DNA of 64,000 nucleotides, from the NCBI GenBank assembly GCA_963995505.1, contig OZ023184.1, forward strand, positions 13,098,308 through 13,162,307, given 5' to 3'. Positions within the stretch are counted from its first letter, which is position 1, and each line of letters begins with the position of its first letter. A program made the position numbers and the translations under genes. Under the pieces are notes generated by a model. The model worked only from the letters and a program-made list of their open reading frames with translations, ran no database searches and was not told the DNA's origin. This document shows positions 21,899 to 34,780 of the stretch, in pieces. This stretch comes from Hypericum androsaemum (lineage: Eukaryota; Streptophyta; Magnoliopsida; Malpighiales; Hypericaceae).

Positions 21899-21953
21899 TT
21901 CTACTCAACTTAGTATCCCTCGAAGAAAAGTACTTAGCCATTCCCTCTCTCCC

Positions 21954-23958
21954 ATGGCAACAACCGACGTGTTTTCGTTTCCTTCCCTCTTCCTGCTTTC
22001 TTCTGTCTTTGCTCTTCTCCTCCATTGCATCATAAAATCACTCCTAAAACCCAAAACCAAGACCAAATCTCCACCATCCCCACGTTCGCTACCTCTTATT
22101 GGCCACCTACACTTGGTAGGCTCAGTTCTTCCAAAATCCTTCCAAGAACTATCCTTCCGTTATGGCCCTCTCATGCGAATCCGCATGGGAGCGTCATCCT
22201 GTGTTGTTGCCTCCAACGAGTCCGTGGCCAAGGAAATCTTCAAAACTCAGGAACTCAACTTCTTATCACGACCCGAATTCGGGTCGTCCGAGTACTTCAT
22301 TTACAGGGGTTCGAGGTTCGTAACCGCGCAATACGGAGACTATTGGAGGTTCATGAAGAAGCTTTGCATGACAAGGCTCCTCTCAGTGCCCCAACTCGAC
22401 AAGTTCACCGATATCCGCGACGAGGAGAAGGCTAAGCTTGTCGAGTCCGTGATGAGTTGGGCTACGAAAGGGATGTTATGTGACTTAAGTCGCGAATTCA
22501 CTACGTACACCAACAACACCATCTGTAGGATGGCTATGAGCACCAGGTGCTCCGGTGGTGACAACGACGCCGAGGAGATTAAAGGGTTGGTTAAGACTTG
22601 CTTAAATTTGGCCGGGAAGCTAAGTACCGGAGATATATTAGGCCCTTTTAGAGTGTTGGATTTCTCCGGGAACGGGAAGAAGCTGGTCGAGGCATTAAGA
22701 AAGTATGATAAGATTGTGGAGAGGGTAATTAAGGAACATGAAGAAAAAGCTACTCGAGGATTTGAAGGTGAGATGAGGAGAGATATATTGGACATATTAC
22801 TGGAGACGCACAACGATCCCAAGGCTGAAATGATGTTGACTAAAAAAGACATCAAATCTTTCTTGCTCGTAAGTAAAATTCTCTCAATATGTTGTTCAGT
22901 TTCAATGATTTTGGAATTTTCTAGGAGAGATACGGGAAAAAAGATTAAGGTTAAGGTTTAGATTTTGGACTTTGTTAGGGGAGATAGCTTAATAATTTTA
23001 GACATACTATAAATCAAAGATTTTCTATGATTTGAACAATGAACCTTCTTGAATTAATACACGTCTCGTACCGTTAGGCTAAATACCATTTGATAATTAA
23101 AGGTAAATTTTTACACCATAACTCTACCTTTAAACCTAGAACCTTCTTGGATTTAACAATGCTTTGTGCCGTTTAACTCATTAATTTCAAACATATCAGC
23201 CCGAAACAACATCACCAACATATGAAGCATCTGCACATGTACAAATATATAATTCCGTCTCTCCCACATTAATTTGACTAAAATATGATCCGCCTTCTTG
23301 TTTTATTCTTGATCCCCTCTGAATATAGGACGTATTTTTTGCCGGCACCGACACGTCATCGACGGCCATGCAGTGGGCCATGGCAGAGCTCATCAGCAAC
23401 CCTACTCTATTCGCCAAGCTACGAGCAGAGGTCGACGCGGTGGTGGGCCCCACAAGGCTTGTCAATGAGTCGGACGTCCAGAACCTACCTTACCTGCGGG
23501 CCGTGATCAAGGAGACCCTAAGGCTTCATCCCTCGGCGCCATTGATTATCCGGGAATGCGCCGAGGACTGCACGGTCAATGGCTTCGTGGTCAAGGCGAA
23601 GACACGTGTTCTTGTCAACGTGTATGCCATCATGAGAGACCGAGAAACCTGGAAAAACCCTAATGAGTTTGACCCTGAGAGGTTCATGGAAGGCTCCCAG
23701 GAGAGGATAGGGGAGCACCAGATGGAGTTCAAGGGCCAGAACTTCCGGTACCTCCCTTTCGGCAGCGGGCGTCGGGGTTGTCCCGGAGCTTCAATGGCTA
23801 TGTTGGTCATGCACACCGCCATTGGGGCGTTGGTCCAGTGCTTCGACTGGGAGGTCAAAGACGGGGAGAGCGTTGATCTTAGCCAGGGACCTGGTTTCGC
23901 CGCTGAGATGGCGACACCACTCGTGTGTTACCCTGTCCCACGTCTGAATCTTGTATGA
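21954..23958 (+). CDS. Cytochrome P450, CYP712 family
   Basis: Exons 21954-22868 and 23329-23958 join in phase 0 (CTC|GTAAGT ... ATATAG|GAC) to encode 514 residues. Visible parts are an N-terminal membrane anchor (about 8-30), the SPPSPRSLP hinge, the I-helix AGTDTS (310-315) just after the splice, the K-helix KETLR, FDPERF and the heme loop [12 protein letters not shown]. Family-specific phrases point to CYP712 rather than CYP93: NNTICRMAMSTRCS, DILLETHNDPKAEM, IRECAEDC, IGEHQMEFKGQNFRYLPFG and the C-terminus QGPGFAAEMATPLVC. It should be an ER-bound, reductase-dependent monooxygenase. Other CYP712 members act on triterpenoids and strigolactones, but the substrate here cannot be inferred. 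All motifs are intact, so it is probably functional. Intron 460 bp. Confidence 0.85.
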
Positions 23959-26900
23959 TATCAGATTGGTAAACCATGAATGTTGTCTATTTGTGTATTA
24001 TTTTTCGTAAGCGTGTGAGTGTTTCTGTATATTTTGATTGATACTTTACTGTTATTAGTTCCGTCCACTTCGATGATGGACATAATTCTGTTAATTCGGT
24101 AATTGCAACTATGTAGTGATTGTGTTAGTTTGGGAGTGATGCTTCTTTGAGAGTTTGTCAATTAATGTGTATCCATTGTTATTACTAAGTACTACTTAAA
24201 TATTCCTTTGGTTTTTTATACGTGTTGCGGTGGAAAGAGTATAATTTTGTACCTCAACAATATGTATGCAACCTGACTTTCCTTGTTTAAACATTAAAAT
24301 AAAACTTAAACCTATAAAAAAGAAGAGAGAGTATGCCCAATCCCCGGCTACGACCACGATTCCAATGGAGTATCCATGACAAAAACACATTGGGGTCCGT
24401 TGAAGATCTGCTGCAGGTTGAGCCTTTTGAGTTGAAGTTCCTCATTTAGGAGCATGCTGGACGCATGACATGATATATGTTCTTTTTGAGACACATGATG
24501 GTGTTAATGCATGGCTTTATTATGGTTTGTCTTTAAGTTAAGGTAATGATTTAAATTGAGCATTTGGACAGTAATAGAAAACTTAGTAATCTAAAAGTAA
24601 TTAGATAGAGCTAAAGCTAGTGTTTCTCTTTACAATTAGTAGGCTGTCTCTTTTCATAAGAGAAAATCATAAGTTGAAGGAGAGATAGTAATCACTGATT
24701 TTGGGAGAGCTCTAGTTGGTGGTGACATTTGCGGGCTTGTTTCTAATACCTTAGAGATAATTTTTTGTGCGGTGAAAAATGTTATTTAAAGGTTTTTAAA
24801 ATTGTGTAGAAAGAGTAGTTTCAGATTCCGAAGGCACCACCAGTTGTAAGTGAAACTCGCAATAAAATCTTGTCCTATTAGAACGAAAATTTGAGGGCCT
24901 ATTTCTAACACCTTGGTTAAGGTTTGGATGGTGAAAATTTTACTTTAACGTCTTTAAGATTGTTTGTGCAAGATATGTGTATGGAGTTGAAAGAGTAATC
25001 TCGATCCCGGGGATCAGCTCCAATTTAAGCTCCATTTGTCTGATTGAAGCCAAATTTTGGAGTATTATGCCGGACAAACTGATCAAGATTTTAGACGGTG
25101 AAAATATTTTATCGAGATCTGTTACAATATATTGCACACATTATTGTTACAATAATTTGTTTTATTGTTTGTTTTTTATTCCATTATTTCAAGTATAGTA
25201 ATTATTTTATGTGATTCTATCACAAATTGTATCTTTGGCATATCATGTTGAACTAACTATTTATTATAATTCTATTTGGTGACTTCGGTTGTAATTTTGG
25301 ACTCCATATGTGGGGAATACGTACGGATTTATAAATAAAGAAAATGAAGGACCTGATCGGAGATTAGATTTTTCTTGTTGGACTTAAAATAAACATCTAC
25401 TACCAACCAAATAATTGTGCACTTATTGGATACATAATTGTTGATGCAAACTATGATTTAAAGTATTAACCATGACTCATCTATGTTTGTTGTCCTATAA
25501 GCCCCATGAGAAAATGATGCGCATGCATGGTCCCAAACTCGAGTCCATTTCCGGGGAAATCAAACAAAGAAAAACGTGATTATCAGGTCTCCCTTTGAAC
25601 CGTTCTATGAGAGCAATTGGATTACCAAAAAATGGTGATAGTTATAGTTTAATTAAGAGGTTTCGAGTTTGAACGCTTAAATTTAGCAGTGTTAAATACT
25701 TGTTGAGAAAGTTTTGTTAACTTTCAAACATCCTACCGGTTTGAATTTGAATTAGTCGGTAATTACATATATAAATAGTATAAAATAAAAGAGATCAATT
25801 GGTTAACTTCCATAAGCACGGACATCAGCAGGTATTAGGACCACTATCAATCTTGGCTGTGGTCCAGTCTCCGCCATCTTAGTCATTCGCCTTCATCCTT
25901 GTAAGAGGATAGACATAGATATGTCGTGAGTGCAGGTTCTAACTGTGAAAAGCAGAGGTTCTTTGCGGGAAACTAGACCCACATCTCATAAAGGCCCACA
26001 TCTTGTTGGCATCGGCCATTTTGTATCGTGACATCTAAATTATATAAATTATAATGTTCATTTCCGTAGTAAATTATAATGTTCGTGATATCACTCGATT
26101 AATGAGTCTTAATAATAACATTCACGTCGATTCTTCAAATCCTTTTCAGAAGAGAGATCATTGATAAATGACTCTTTGTCTTACATTTAGGGACGACGGT
26201 GGGTAAAGTATGTATAAATTCCATAAGAACTTTACCCATATCATAGTTAGGAGGGGACCAAAATTCATTATTAAACTCATACTCTTACCTCAAGATTTGT
26301 AGGGTGTGATTCTTGAACATTTTACAATTTATAATTTTTACAAATTTTGCACATTTCATACATTACATATCGCATTCAGTAAAAAATTGTAATAACATCA
26401 AAATTTTTAATATAAGTTAAATGATACAACAATTCAATAAAATAAAAAAGAAAAAAATAAATTCTAATGTGTCATCCTTAAAAATGTCTTATGAACTCAT
26501 TAATAGGTAAAAGTGACATATGAAATAGTTTGTATATCAATAAAAAATAAGTATTTTATATATATCAAATTTAGAATAGATATATAGATAAAAAGATCAA
26601 ACTAGGGTATGATTCAAAGTGGCGTCTAGATTATGATTTATACCCTGCCATCGACATCAACAAGTGGACTCGGACCCATACCATATTTTAGATTCGGTGA
26701 AAATTAACATACACTGAACCCACGGGTAGGCTTAACCACGGTTAAAATTTGACTTGTAAAACACTTGAATCGTATTTGATTCGCCGAATTTGAATTGAAC
26801 TTGTTCAAATTTGAATTTATTTTTTTATTTTGAATTAATTTATTTTTAAATTTTCTTTGAAAGCAAATACTTAAAAATTATCAATATAGAGATTAGAATA

Positions 26901-27270
26901 TTTGAGAAATGAGATTGAATTGTGTCAATTTTAAATAATGGAAGAGGATATTTATAGTGTTTTGAAGTAAATTTCAATTTATTTCAAAAATAAAAGAACT
27001 TGTTGCGGGCCCCAACTCCGCCTTTTGTGGCCAATGACGCGCCAGAGCAGGAGACGTCACTCAGTCCCTTAAGAGACATGAGTTGGTGCTGGGAAGGGGA
27101 GGGGGAATCGGGGGTTGAAATTTCAATTTCTCTCATTTTTTTCCATAGTTTTAAAAAATTTGGTCCGACCGGTGAGATTGCGAATATCCCATGAAAGCAG
27201 GTCATTTTTCAGAGTTTATACGTCCTCCGGTTGAACTGCCCAAAATTTGGTCAGACCGAGTGATTCGCGC

Positions 27271-27601
27271 TAGTTTTTGACTCGGCTGCCTGGTCCGACC
27301 ATATTTTATCCAAATCAGCAAAAATTAAAATAAAAAAGTCATATCACATGCTCGATTTCTCCATATCAACATAGAAAAATAGACTTTATATGTTATAAAT
27401 TGGTTGATATTTATAACATATAAATTGGTTGATATAAATTCATACTAGTTTTTGACTCGGCTGCCTGGTCCGACCATATTTTATCCAAATCAGCAAAAAT
27501 TAAAATAAAAAAGGCATATCACATGCTCGATTTTTCCATATCAACAAAGAAAAATAGACTTTATATGTTATAAATTGGTTGATATTTATAAAATATAAAT
27601 T
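27271..27601. repeat. 175-bp tandem duplication
   Basis: The segment starting TAGTTTTTGACTCGGCTGCC at 27271 is repeated from 27446 with few changes, ending near 27601. The junction also repeats TATAAATTGGTTGATAT. It is non-coding and recent by its high identity. Confidence 0.85.
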
Positions 27602-28050
27602 TTGAAACATACATTTTGACTATGGTCTATATATTATTGAATAATAGTAAAAAAAATATTACAGAAAAATTCAGTCCGATTGGCAATCTGACTAGTCAGA
27701 CTGGACGACCCGGAGGGTGGACCAAAATTCGAGCCATACTAAAATCCCTATTTTAAAACTATAGTTTTCCCCTCTTTTCAAATTTTGTTTTTTTTATATT
27801 TTTTATATTTGAGCAATGTCACAATTAGATGAATAAAAGAAAAATTATCAAAATAAGTATAATAATCTTGTTAAGAATTTGAGTCAAACCCTAATGATAA
27901 AGTTGTTAAGAATCTGACCATTTTAATTAGGGAAAATTGTCTTTAGGTGGCCCCTACTATTTCAAAAATATTTAGTCTTCCTTGTGTTCGGTTATAAAAT
28001 TTAATCATGATTGTGTCACTTTCCACATGCAATTTCTAGATCGGTTATTT

Positions 28051-28438
28051 CAACATGGATACGCTCCTTCGTGGCTTTTTTTGAAAGGTAAAATCTTATT
28101 GTGTATGTATAATAGTATAAACAAGAGTGTTGAATCCTTTCAAATGAGGTTGCAACTGCATGCCTCGTTAAAATGCTCCTCATAATGCACTGTTAACTAG
28201 TCCATGAAATAGGTTGGATAGGCAATTAATTATGTTTGTGTCACTTTCCACATGCATTTTCTATTTAAGTCTATTGTCTCTTCCTGATACATCAGATCTC
28301 GAATCAATCTGCCTTACTTCAGCTATTATAGTTGGATCTTGTTGACTTGTTTGGCAAAATGGAACGAAATTGATCAAATCTCATGGACCAATCAACAGTG
28401 CACCTCTGTTCTAGCCACGGAGGAGCGTATCCATGTTG
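28051..28438. repeat. 26-bp inverted repeats enclosing about 340 bp
   Basis: CAACATGGATACGCTCCTTC at 28051 pairs with the complementary end at 28413-28438; 25 of 26 bases match. The enclosed and flanking DNA also carries a direct repeat, TGTGTCACTTTCCACATGC at about 28012 and 28239. It could be a small foldback or MITE, but no target duplication was seen. Confidence 0.55.
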
Positions 28439-28462
28439 CTGTTCGTTCACTAAAACACCTAT

Positions 28463-28507
28463 GATTCATTAGTTTATTTTTTTTGAGGGAGATTCATTAG
28501 TTTATTT
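28463..28507 (-). mobile_element. Micro-insertion: 11 bp between 17-bp perfect direct repeats
   Basis: GATTCATTAGTTTATTT occurs at 28463-28479 and again at 28491-28507. Only TTTTTGAGGGA lies between them. Minus strand: TCCCTC then poly-A. The direct repeat is longer than the insert. Confidence 0.6.
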
Positions 28508-29256
28508 GATTTGATTAAGATGGCTCCTCTGAGCTTGTTTGAAACTAATTCTTTAGAGAAAATAATTTCATTTCTATTTTTATAGTGAAACAAAATGGAA
28601 TCAATTTCTCATTTGTATGTTTGGAACAAAAATAGAACCTTTAGATTTGTATTTTGTTTCATTAATACATATCGAATCAAGGTTATAATAGACATTTACT
28701 CACAATTCTCCTTTTTAGCTCTACGAATCCTACCATTGTTGAAAGAAATTCCATTTCTCAAGTTTGAATGTAATTGAGTTCTATTTTCTATATAAATGTT
28801 GTTCCAAACAAACTATCCTAACTTAAACTTGGGAAATGGAATCAAATTCCCATTTTTTTCAGGTTTCTAACAAACTATGAACTAATGGTACTGTTTTGGG
28901 TCGAATATAAAAATTAGATCCAACTGAATCAATTCTGGTCAAAATTAGATGGCAATCGATTTGATTCGGGCTTCCTTTTGCTAAATTTTTATTTCGTGAT
29001 TTTAGTTTGATTCTCAGATCTAAGAAGCAGAGGAAAATCCAACTGAACGAGATTATGGTTTCTATCGACTTAGAGGAATAAATTTAGTTTGTAAGATATT
29101 CAGAAATTTTTTGAAGATATTTTTGTAATATATATTTTCAAGTAGGAAGATTTCGATTATTATAATTTTTTAATTTCCCCCAAACTATTGTGTTTATTCG
29201 ATTTTGGTCAAACCAAACAAAATATATTGATCCATTTTTGGACCGGTCCTCCTCCA

Positions 29257-29300
29257 ACTATGGTATAGTTTTTTTTTTGAGAAACCACTATTGTATAGTT
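29257..29300 (-). mobile_element. Micro-insertion: T-run plus GAGAAACC between 14-bp direct repeats
   Basis: ACTATGGTATAGTT (29257-29270) and ACTATTGTATAGTT (29287-29300) differ at one base. Between them is a T-run then GAGAAACC. Minus strand: GGTTTCTC then poly-A. Confidence 0.5.
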
Positions 29301-29713
29301 TGGTACACCATTTTCCCTCTGATTCTTTTTTCCCTCCTCCAAACGGTTAGAATTTATTAGAATCTATATACACCCAAACTGTTAATGCAATTGGTAAGTG
29401 TAGCTATTTTACTTATAAATTGGGCCTAGTAGGCAAAGAGCGATTTAGTTTTAAAGGACAAGATGTATACAAATTTAAGGAAATTCAATGTTAAAACTCC
29501 GTCAAGAGTATTCATGCTGTAAAATTTTATCTTTTAAAATTTTTTTTGGTTTTGAAGACCTTAAGACAATCAAATAAAGTTTTTTCAGGTATAAGTAATC
29601 TCGATGTGAGATTCTCTAAAGAAATAATTTGATCCGCTACAAACCAAATACTCACTCCTACTTTTACATAGTTAAAAGCATACCAAGCACAACCTGGTAT
29701 CAGTACTTCAACT

Positions 29714-32700
29714 ATGGAAACCTTTCGAGACTATATCATCCTACTTGTTGCCTTATTGGCATCAATACCCGTTGTTCAATTGATCCATGGCGTGTTCCAC
29801 AAGAAAACCAAACTTCCCCCAAGCCCTAGACGCCTACCAATCATCGGCCACATGCACCTCCTCGGTCCCATTCCACACCAAGCTTTCCACAAGCTATCAT
29901 CCACTTATGGACCTCTAGTTTATTTCTTCATAGGGTCCAAGCCTTGCCTCCTGGCTTCCACCCCTGAAGTAGCAAAAGAAATCCTCAAAGAGAATGAATC
30001 CAACTTCATGAACCGTCCTAAAGTTGCCAATCTTGACTACCTAACTTACGGCTCCGCGGATTTCGCAACCATATACTACGGACCATACTGGAAGTTCATG
30101 AAGAAACTGTGCATGACTGAGCTTCTAGGAAGCCGGACGCTGGACCAGTTCCGTCCGGTAAGGCACGAAGAGACAAGCGGTCTATTGGAGTTATTGTTCG
30201 AGAAATCTAGCGCGGGAGAAGCGGTTGATGTGGGAGCTCAACTTATGAGGCTGACAAACAACATAATAACTAGAATGACCCTTAGAACAAGATGGTCTGA
30301 TAAGGAAGACGAGGCGGACGAGGTGAGGAAGTTGGTGAAGGAGTTGAACGAGTTGGGTGCCAAGTTCAATTTGTCTGATACAATCTGGTTCTGCAAGAAC
30401 TTGGACCTGCAAGGATTCGACAAGAGGCTTAAGGATGCTCGAGACCGGTACGATGTTCTGATGGAACGGATCATGGAGGAGCACGAGGTCGAGAGGAGGA
30501 GGAAGAGGAAAGAGGTGAGAGATGAAGGCGACACGGTGAAGGATTTGCTTGACCGTTTGCTTGATATATATGAAGACGAGAAGGCGGAGATGAAGTTGAC
30601 CAGAGAAAACATCAAGGCTTTTATCATGGTAAATATATTACTTCTCTCCTCATGTTCCAAATTGTGCCTGGTCAGTTGTGGGGAAGGAATAACGCGTAAA
30701 TAAATTGACGAAGCATATATGAATTGATGAATCGTATAAGAATTTGACGAAAGTAAATGTTAAATTCCTGATTGTATAATAATTGATGTAAAAATTTACT
30801 AAATTCCAGATTCTAGACATAGATTTGTGATAAGATAGAAATTAAACTGACCTCTACCAGAATTAGTCTACTAATTAATTGAGTTACAATCTTAATTTGG
30901 GATCATTTCGTTGAAAAGTTTAGTTAACTACAACTTAGAATGGCTTGAAATCATATTTTACGTTCTTACTTTAATACTTTAAATTAATAAACAAATTTGC
31001 ACAAAAAAGTTAATAAAGAAATTTAATTTAGTACGTAGTTTTGACTTTTAGTACTTTATATTCTATTGATAAAAGTGAAACAATGAGTACTTTGTAAAAT
31101 GCTCCTCTGGTACTTGACGAAAAATTTTATGATAGACCCTCAATAGCAAATTATCATGTGATTTGGTATAAACCCACGGCATTTATTTACGCAACATACT
31201 AATCATAGACGAATAACGTCCAATTTTTTTATGAGGCAGCACATATGTTTCTCCATTGCATACGGAATCCTGTACCAACGAGGATAACCATAAGCGAAAA
31301 AGAAATAAAACCAACTAATTCCAGAAACTAACTATAGGGTGCAAAATTACTAAATTTTCACTTCGATAATTTGTGGTTTAAAAATATAAAATGATCAATG
31401 AGATTTAACATGTTTCACACTTCAATGATAACTCTTTGTCCTCCAATTGACAAGATGTATAATAACACATTAAATATAATTTCAATTGACAATATACATA
31501 ATAAATACACTTACTAAAATATGAAATTGCACAAACATAAGAATTTTGAAACTCAAATTGAAGAAAAGATTGTCGTGTTGTTACCCGATGCTATAATTTT
31601 TTTTTGGGTGAAGTTACCCGATGCTATATATATATATTATGTTACCCGATGCTATAGTTGACGTGAACATCATTGAGACTAAGTGAACTTTGCAATATTA
31701 GGGGAAGCATCATCCGAGAGGATTCAAATTTAATGGGGACATGAGTAATTCTCGTTGAAAGGGATAGGGGTAATATTGAAAATACAATAATTAAAATAAT
31801 TAAAAAAAATATCAGCAAAATAATACAATTTATGGAAATACAAGTATGAGAATATTGGTTTTCATTTTCTCGGATATTGGTTTCCATCTTCTATGCTATT
31901 GGTTTCATTCTGCTATGATATTGGTTTCATTCCACCGTGATATTAGTTTTCATCTTCTCCAATATTGGTATCCCATTATAAGTAAAAATGTATACCATTT
32001 GAATGTATTGGTTTCATTCTTCTCGAATATTGGTATCATCGTTCTAGGATATTGGTATCATTCTACTTTAATATTTGTATCATTCATCTATGAAACAGCA
32101 TATGGGTAATTTCTTTCGGACCAAATAATCAACGAAAAAGCTGGTGAAAAAAACCAAAAAAAGGACTAAATAAAAGAAGGAATGAGACTTCAAGAAAAAA
32201 CCCAAATAACCAACGATTCAATGGATGAGCTTGGCTTCCAGAAAAAGGAGGGGGGTAATTTTTTTTTGTAGGATTATATGGGGGTAATTTTTTTTTGTAG
32301 GATTATATAGGAAAATGGTGGAACCCTAATGAGTATGTTTGGATAAAAACTCAAAAATATTCTCAACAGATTCTGACCATCAGATCTGTAAAAAAAGAAT
32401 TTGATCAAATCTAAAGCCCATATTTAGTGCATACCATGGGGATGATTTTTATGTAGTCCTCCTGAATCCAAATCCATCAGTTGCTTGATAGCTCCTATAT
32501 TAGTTATTAAAATAAGTGAAGTTAATATTAATTTCTTTATGAATTTCTCCTTCGTTAATTCTTTGTCCTTCCTATTATTCATTGGATCATTTCCTAGTTG
32601 AAATTTTTTTTAGAAAATAATTTATTTAAATATATATCACAATCATGTCATGATTCATATTTATATATTCAAATCATTTAGTTAATTAAAAATTGATCAA

Positions 32701-34109
32701 TGCACATGTCAACTGTGGATTGGTGGATCTATGGTAGTTGATATTGATGGACAACATAAAATTTATGAGGGACAAGATCGACAACCCTTAAGTGATGAGG
32801 TTATGAATACGTGGAAAGGTATCTTCTTTTTAAAATAAAATAGTAAAAGAAATTTATGGTTTTAAATAAGGCATTTAATATATCTGGTTGTTTATAAATA
32901 ATTACGTCATATTTATCTTTTATGTGTGTTCAACCCAAAACAAAAATATTTTTCAGAAATTTTTCCATAAAGCATTAGCAACTCAAGTTCGTTAAATTTT
33001 TTCATTATTTTGTCTTTACAACTAAAACTCAGGTGGTTAAATAGTTTGTAAACTTGTTCTAAATAAAATGAGAAATAAGGTTAAAGAGAGAAATATAATA
33101 AATTGGGTAGAAATAAGAAAGATTTGGCACAGAAAGTAAGATTTGGTGGGTGTATGGGGATTGATCTGAATTATGATGAATCAGTTTAGGGCCTTTATTA
33201 AGGTGTTTAAATAACAACTAGATAGAAAAAAACTGAAAAAATATAAATAAAATAAATCTAACAAATATTATAATGGAAAGATATAGTCTGGCATATTATA
33301 ATGGCAATCCTTGTAGTTTTGAAACATTTGGGTAAAAAGCAGTTGCTCCAAGAAGAAAATATTGTACACGGAACAATCAATTGTTGTTATCTAATGATTT
33401 TCATATTCACTAGTAGGCATCACATATCATATAATAAGAGATTTTGTAAAATCAACAGAACATAATTGGAGCTGGCACCGACACATCCTCAATTACAGTT
33501 GAATGGGGGCTAGCTCAACTCATCAACCACCCTAATGTAATGGAGACAGCAAGACAGGAAATTGACTCTGTAGTGGGAAAGGAGAGGCTAGTGGAAGAAT
33601 CAGACATAGCCAACCTTCCTTACCTTCAAGCAATTGTAAAAGAGGTACTAAGGCTTCACCCAACAGGGCCACTGATAGTGAGAGAGTCAGCTGAGGACTG
33701 TACTATTGCTGGCTACAAGGTTCCTGCCAAGACCAGACTCTTTGTGAACATCTGGTCTCTTGGAAGGGACCCTAACTACTGGGAAGACCCGCTGGAGTTC
33801 CGGCCGGAGCGGTTTACGAGTGCGGAGTGGAGTGGGAAGAGCAACATGCTGGATGTTAGGGGGCAGTACTTCCATCTCTTGCCATTTGGGGCTGGAAGAA
33901 GGAGCTGCCCTGGTGCTTCATTCGCGCTGCAGTTTGTTCCTAGGACACTTGCTGCTTTGATCCAATGTTTCGAATGGAAGTCCGGTGGTGCGGATGCGAA
34001 CAACAACACGGTCGACATGGAAGAAGGCCCTGGCTTAACCCTTCCCAGGGCTCATTCTCTGGTCTGTTTCCCTGTGGCAAGGCTTAGTCCATTAGTAATC
34101 AAAGCTTGA
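29714..34109 (+). CDS. Cytochrome P450, CYP93 family (probably subfamily A), long intron
   Basis: Exons 29714-30628 and 33459-34109 join in phase 0 (ATG|GTAAAT ... CAACAG|AAC) to give 521 residues. Motifs: N-terminal anchor (about 6-27), [20 protein letters not shown] in the I-helix, KEVLR, FRPERF and the heme loop [12 protein letters not shown]. The C-terminus [19 protein letters not shown] is of CYP93A style. Characterised CYP93 enzymes act mostly on flavonoids (CYP93A1 is a legume pterocarpan 6a-hydroxylase; CYP93B makes flavones) or, for CYP93E, on beta-amyrin; the role here is unknown. The 2,830-bp intron is far longer than in the other three P450 genes and contains repeats. The first residue of exon 2 is Asn where the neighbours have Asp. 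Otherwise intact. Confidence 0.85.
31580..31656 (-). mobile_element. Micro-insertion within a 16-bp repeat, three copies
   Basis: GTTACCCGATGCTATA stands at 31580-31595, 31613-31628 and 31641-31656. Copies 1 and 2 are separated by A, nine T and GGGTGAA (17 bp), the same poly-T pattern as the other micro-insertions; copies 2 and 3 are separated by an AT-rich 12 bp. It lies in the CYP93 gene intron. Confidence 0.55.
31850..32095. repeat. Degenerate tandem repeat ATATTGGTTTCATT
   Basis: About nine imperfect copies of a 27-33-bp unit built on ATATTGGTTTCATT(C)TNCT lie in the long intron of the CYP93 gene at 29714. Confidence 0.75.
32249..32310. repeat. 29-30-bp tandem duplication
   Basis: GGGGGTAATTTTTTTTTGTA followed by GGATTATAT is present twice in direct succession inside the same intron. 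Confidence 0.8.
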
Positions 34110-34780
34110 AGATGGTTTCTAAGGGTCGTGTTATTGACTATGTTTGGTTGCTGGTAAATTTTATGGTAAATGTTTGTGACAATATATGCATAATAAAGTT
34201 GTTTCCTTATGTAGTGTGGCATTATGATCCCTCGTAAGTTTGGACAGTTTTGGTGGGTGGGGGTAAATATCGACTTAGGCTTCTCGTACGTATTTACCTT
34301 GCTTTGGTGTTACTTGTGGCTAGTTTAAGACCTAGGTGGTCAGTCTCCTGGTGTTATGTTGCAAATTAAAATTTTGAGTTAGATTAATGAGATTCTTTAA
34401 ACAATGGTGGTTAAAAGCTAGCCAAAGTTCTCTATAACAGCAGCCACCTACCTACTACCTGGTCCAAATTGATGTCTTGTGTGATCACGTTCTAGTTGAC
34501 TGCAAGCAAGCACACTGCATGGATTGTTTTGGTTAAAGAATTGGAATAGTCTAAAATGTCCTTGGGCTTGCAATAGAAACGAAATAGACAAGGCATATTA
34601 ACAGATAGGTAATGGCCCAAAAATAAGAAAATGGATAATTGGGCTGGTGGGCTTCAACTTGAACACAAACTCGGAAGTTCCTCCAGCAAAGAATTTCTCA
34701 CTTCCTTCTTATGAACCCAAATCTCAGCCCCATTCAGCCATACAACAGCGGATATCTCCTTCCTGTTGGAGAATAACAGA
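34110..34780. other. Spacer between the CYP93 gene and the unrecognised gene
   Basis: It contains the 3' UTR of the P450 gene (TGCATAATAAAG near 34186-34197) and the promoter or 5' UTR of the next gene. The frame at 34647 runs in another phase and has no domain. Confidence 0.4.

Larger units (their letters stand above)
23959..29713. other. Long AT-rich intergenic region between P450 genes
   Basis: No gene found in 5.75 kb. The interval 26180-26760 is rich in words such as TTTACCCAT and ATACCCTGCC, like the hAT-type repeat at 12813-13321, but its ends are unclear. Short frames at 27000-27205 and 27982-28777 have no domains. Separate repeats inside this interval are listed individually. Confidence 0.45.

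Noticed and set aside
22340..22855. 171-codon minus-strand frame inside the CYP712-type gene
   Set aside because: Shadow of the P450 exon; the same happens in the other three P450 genes.
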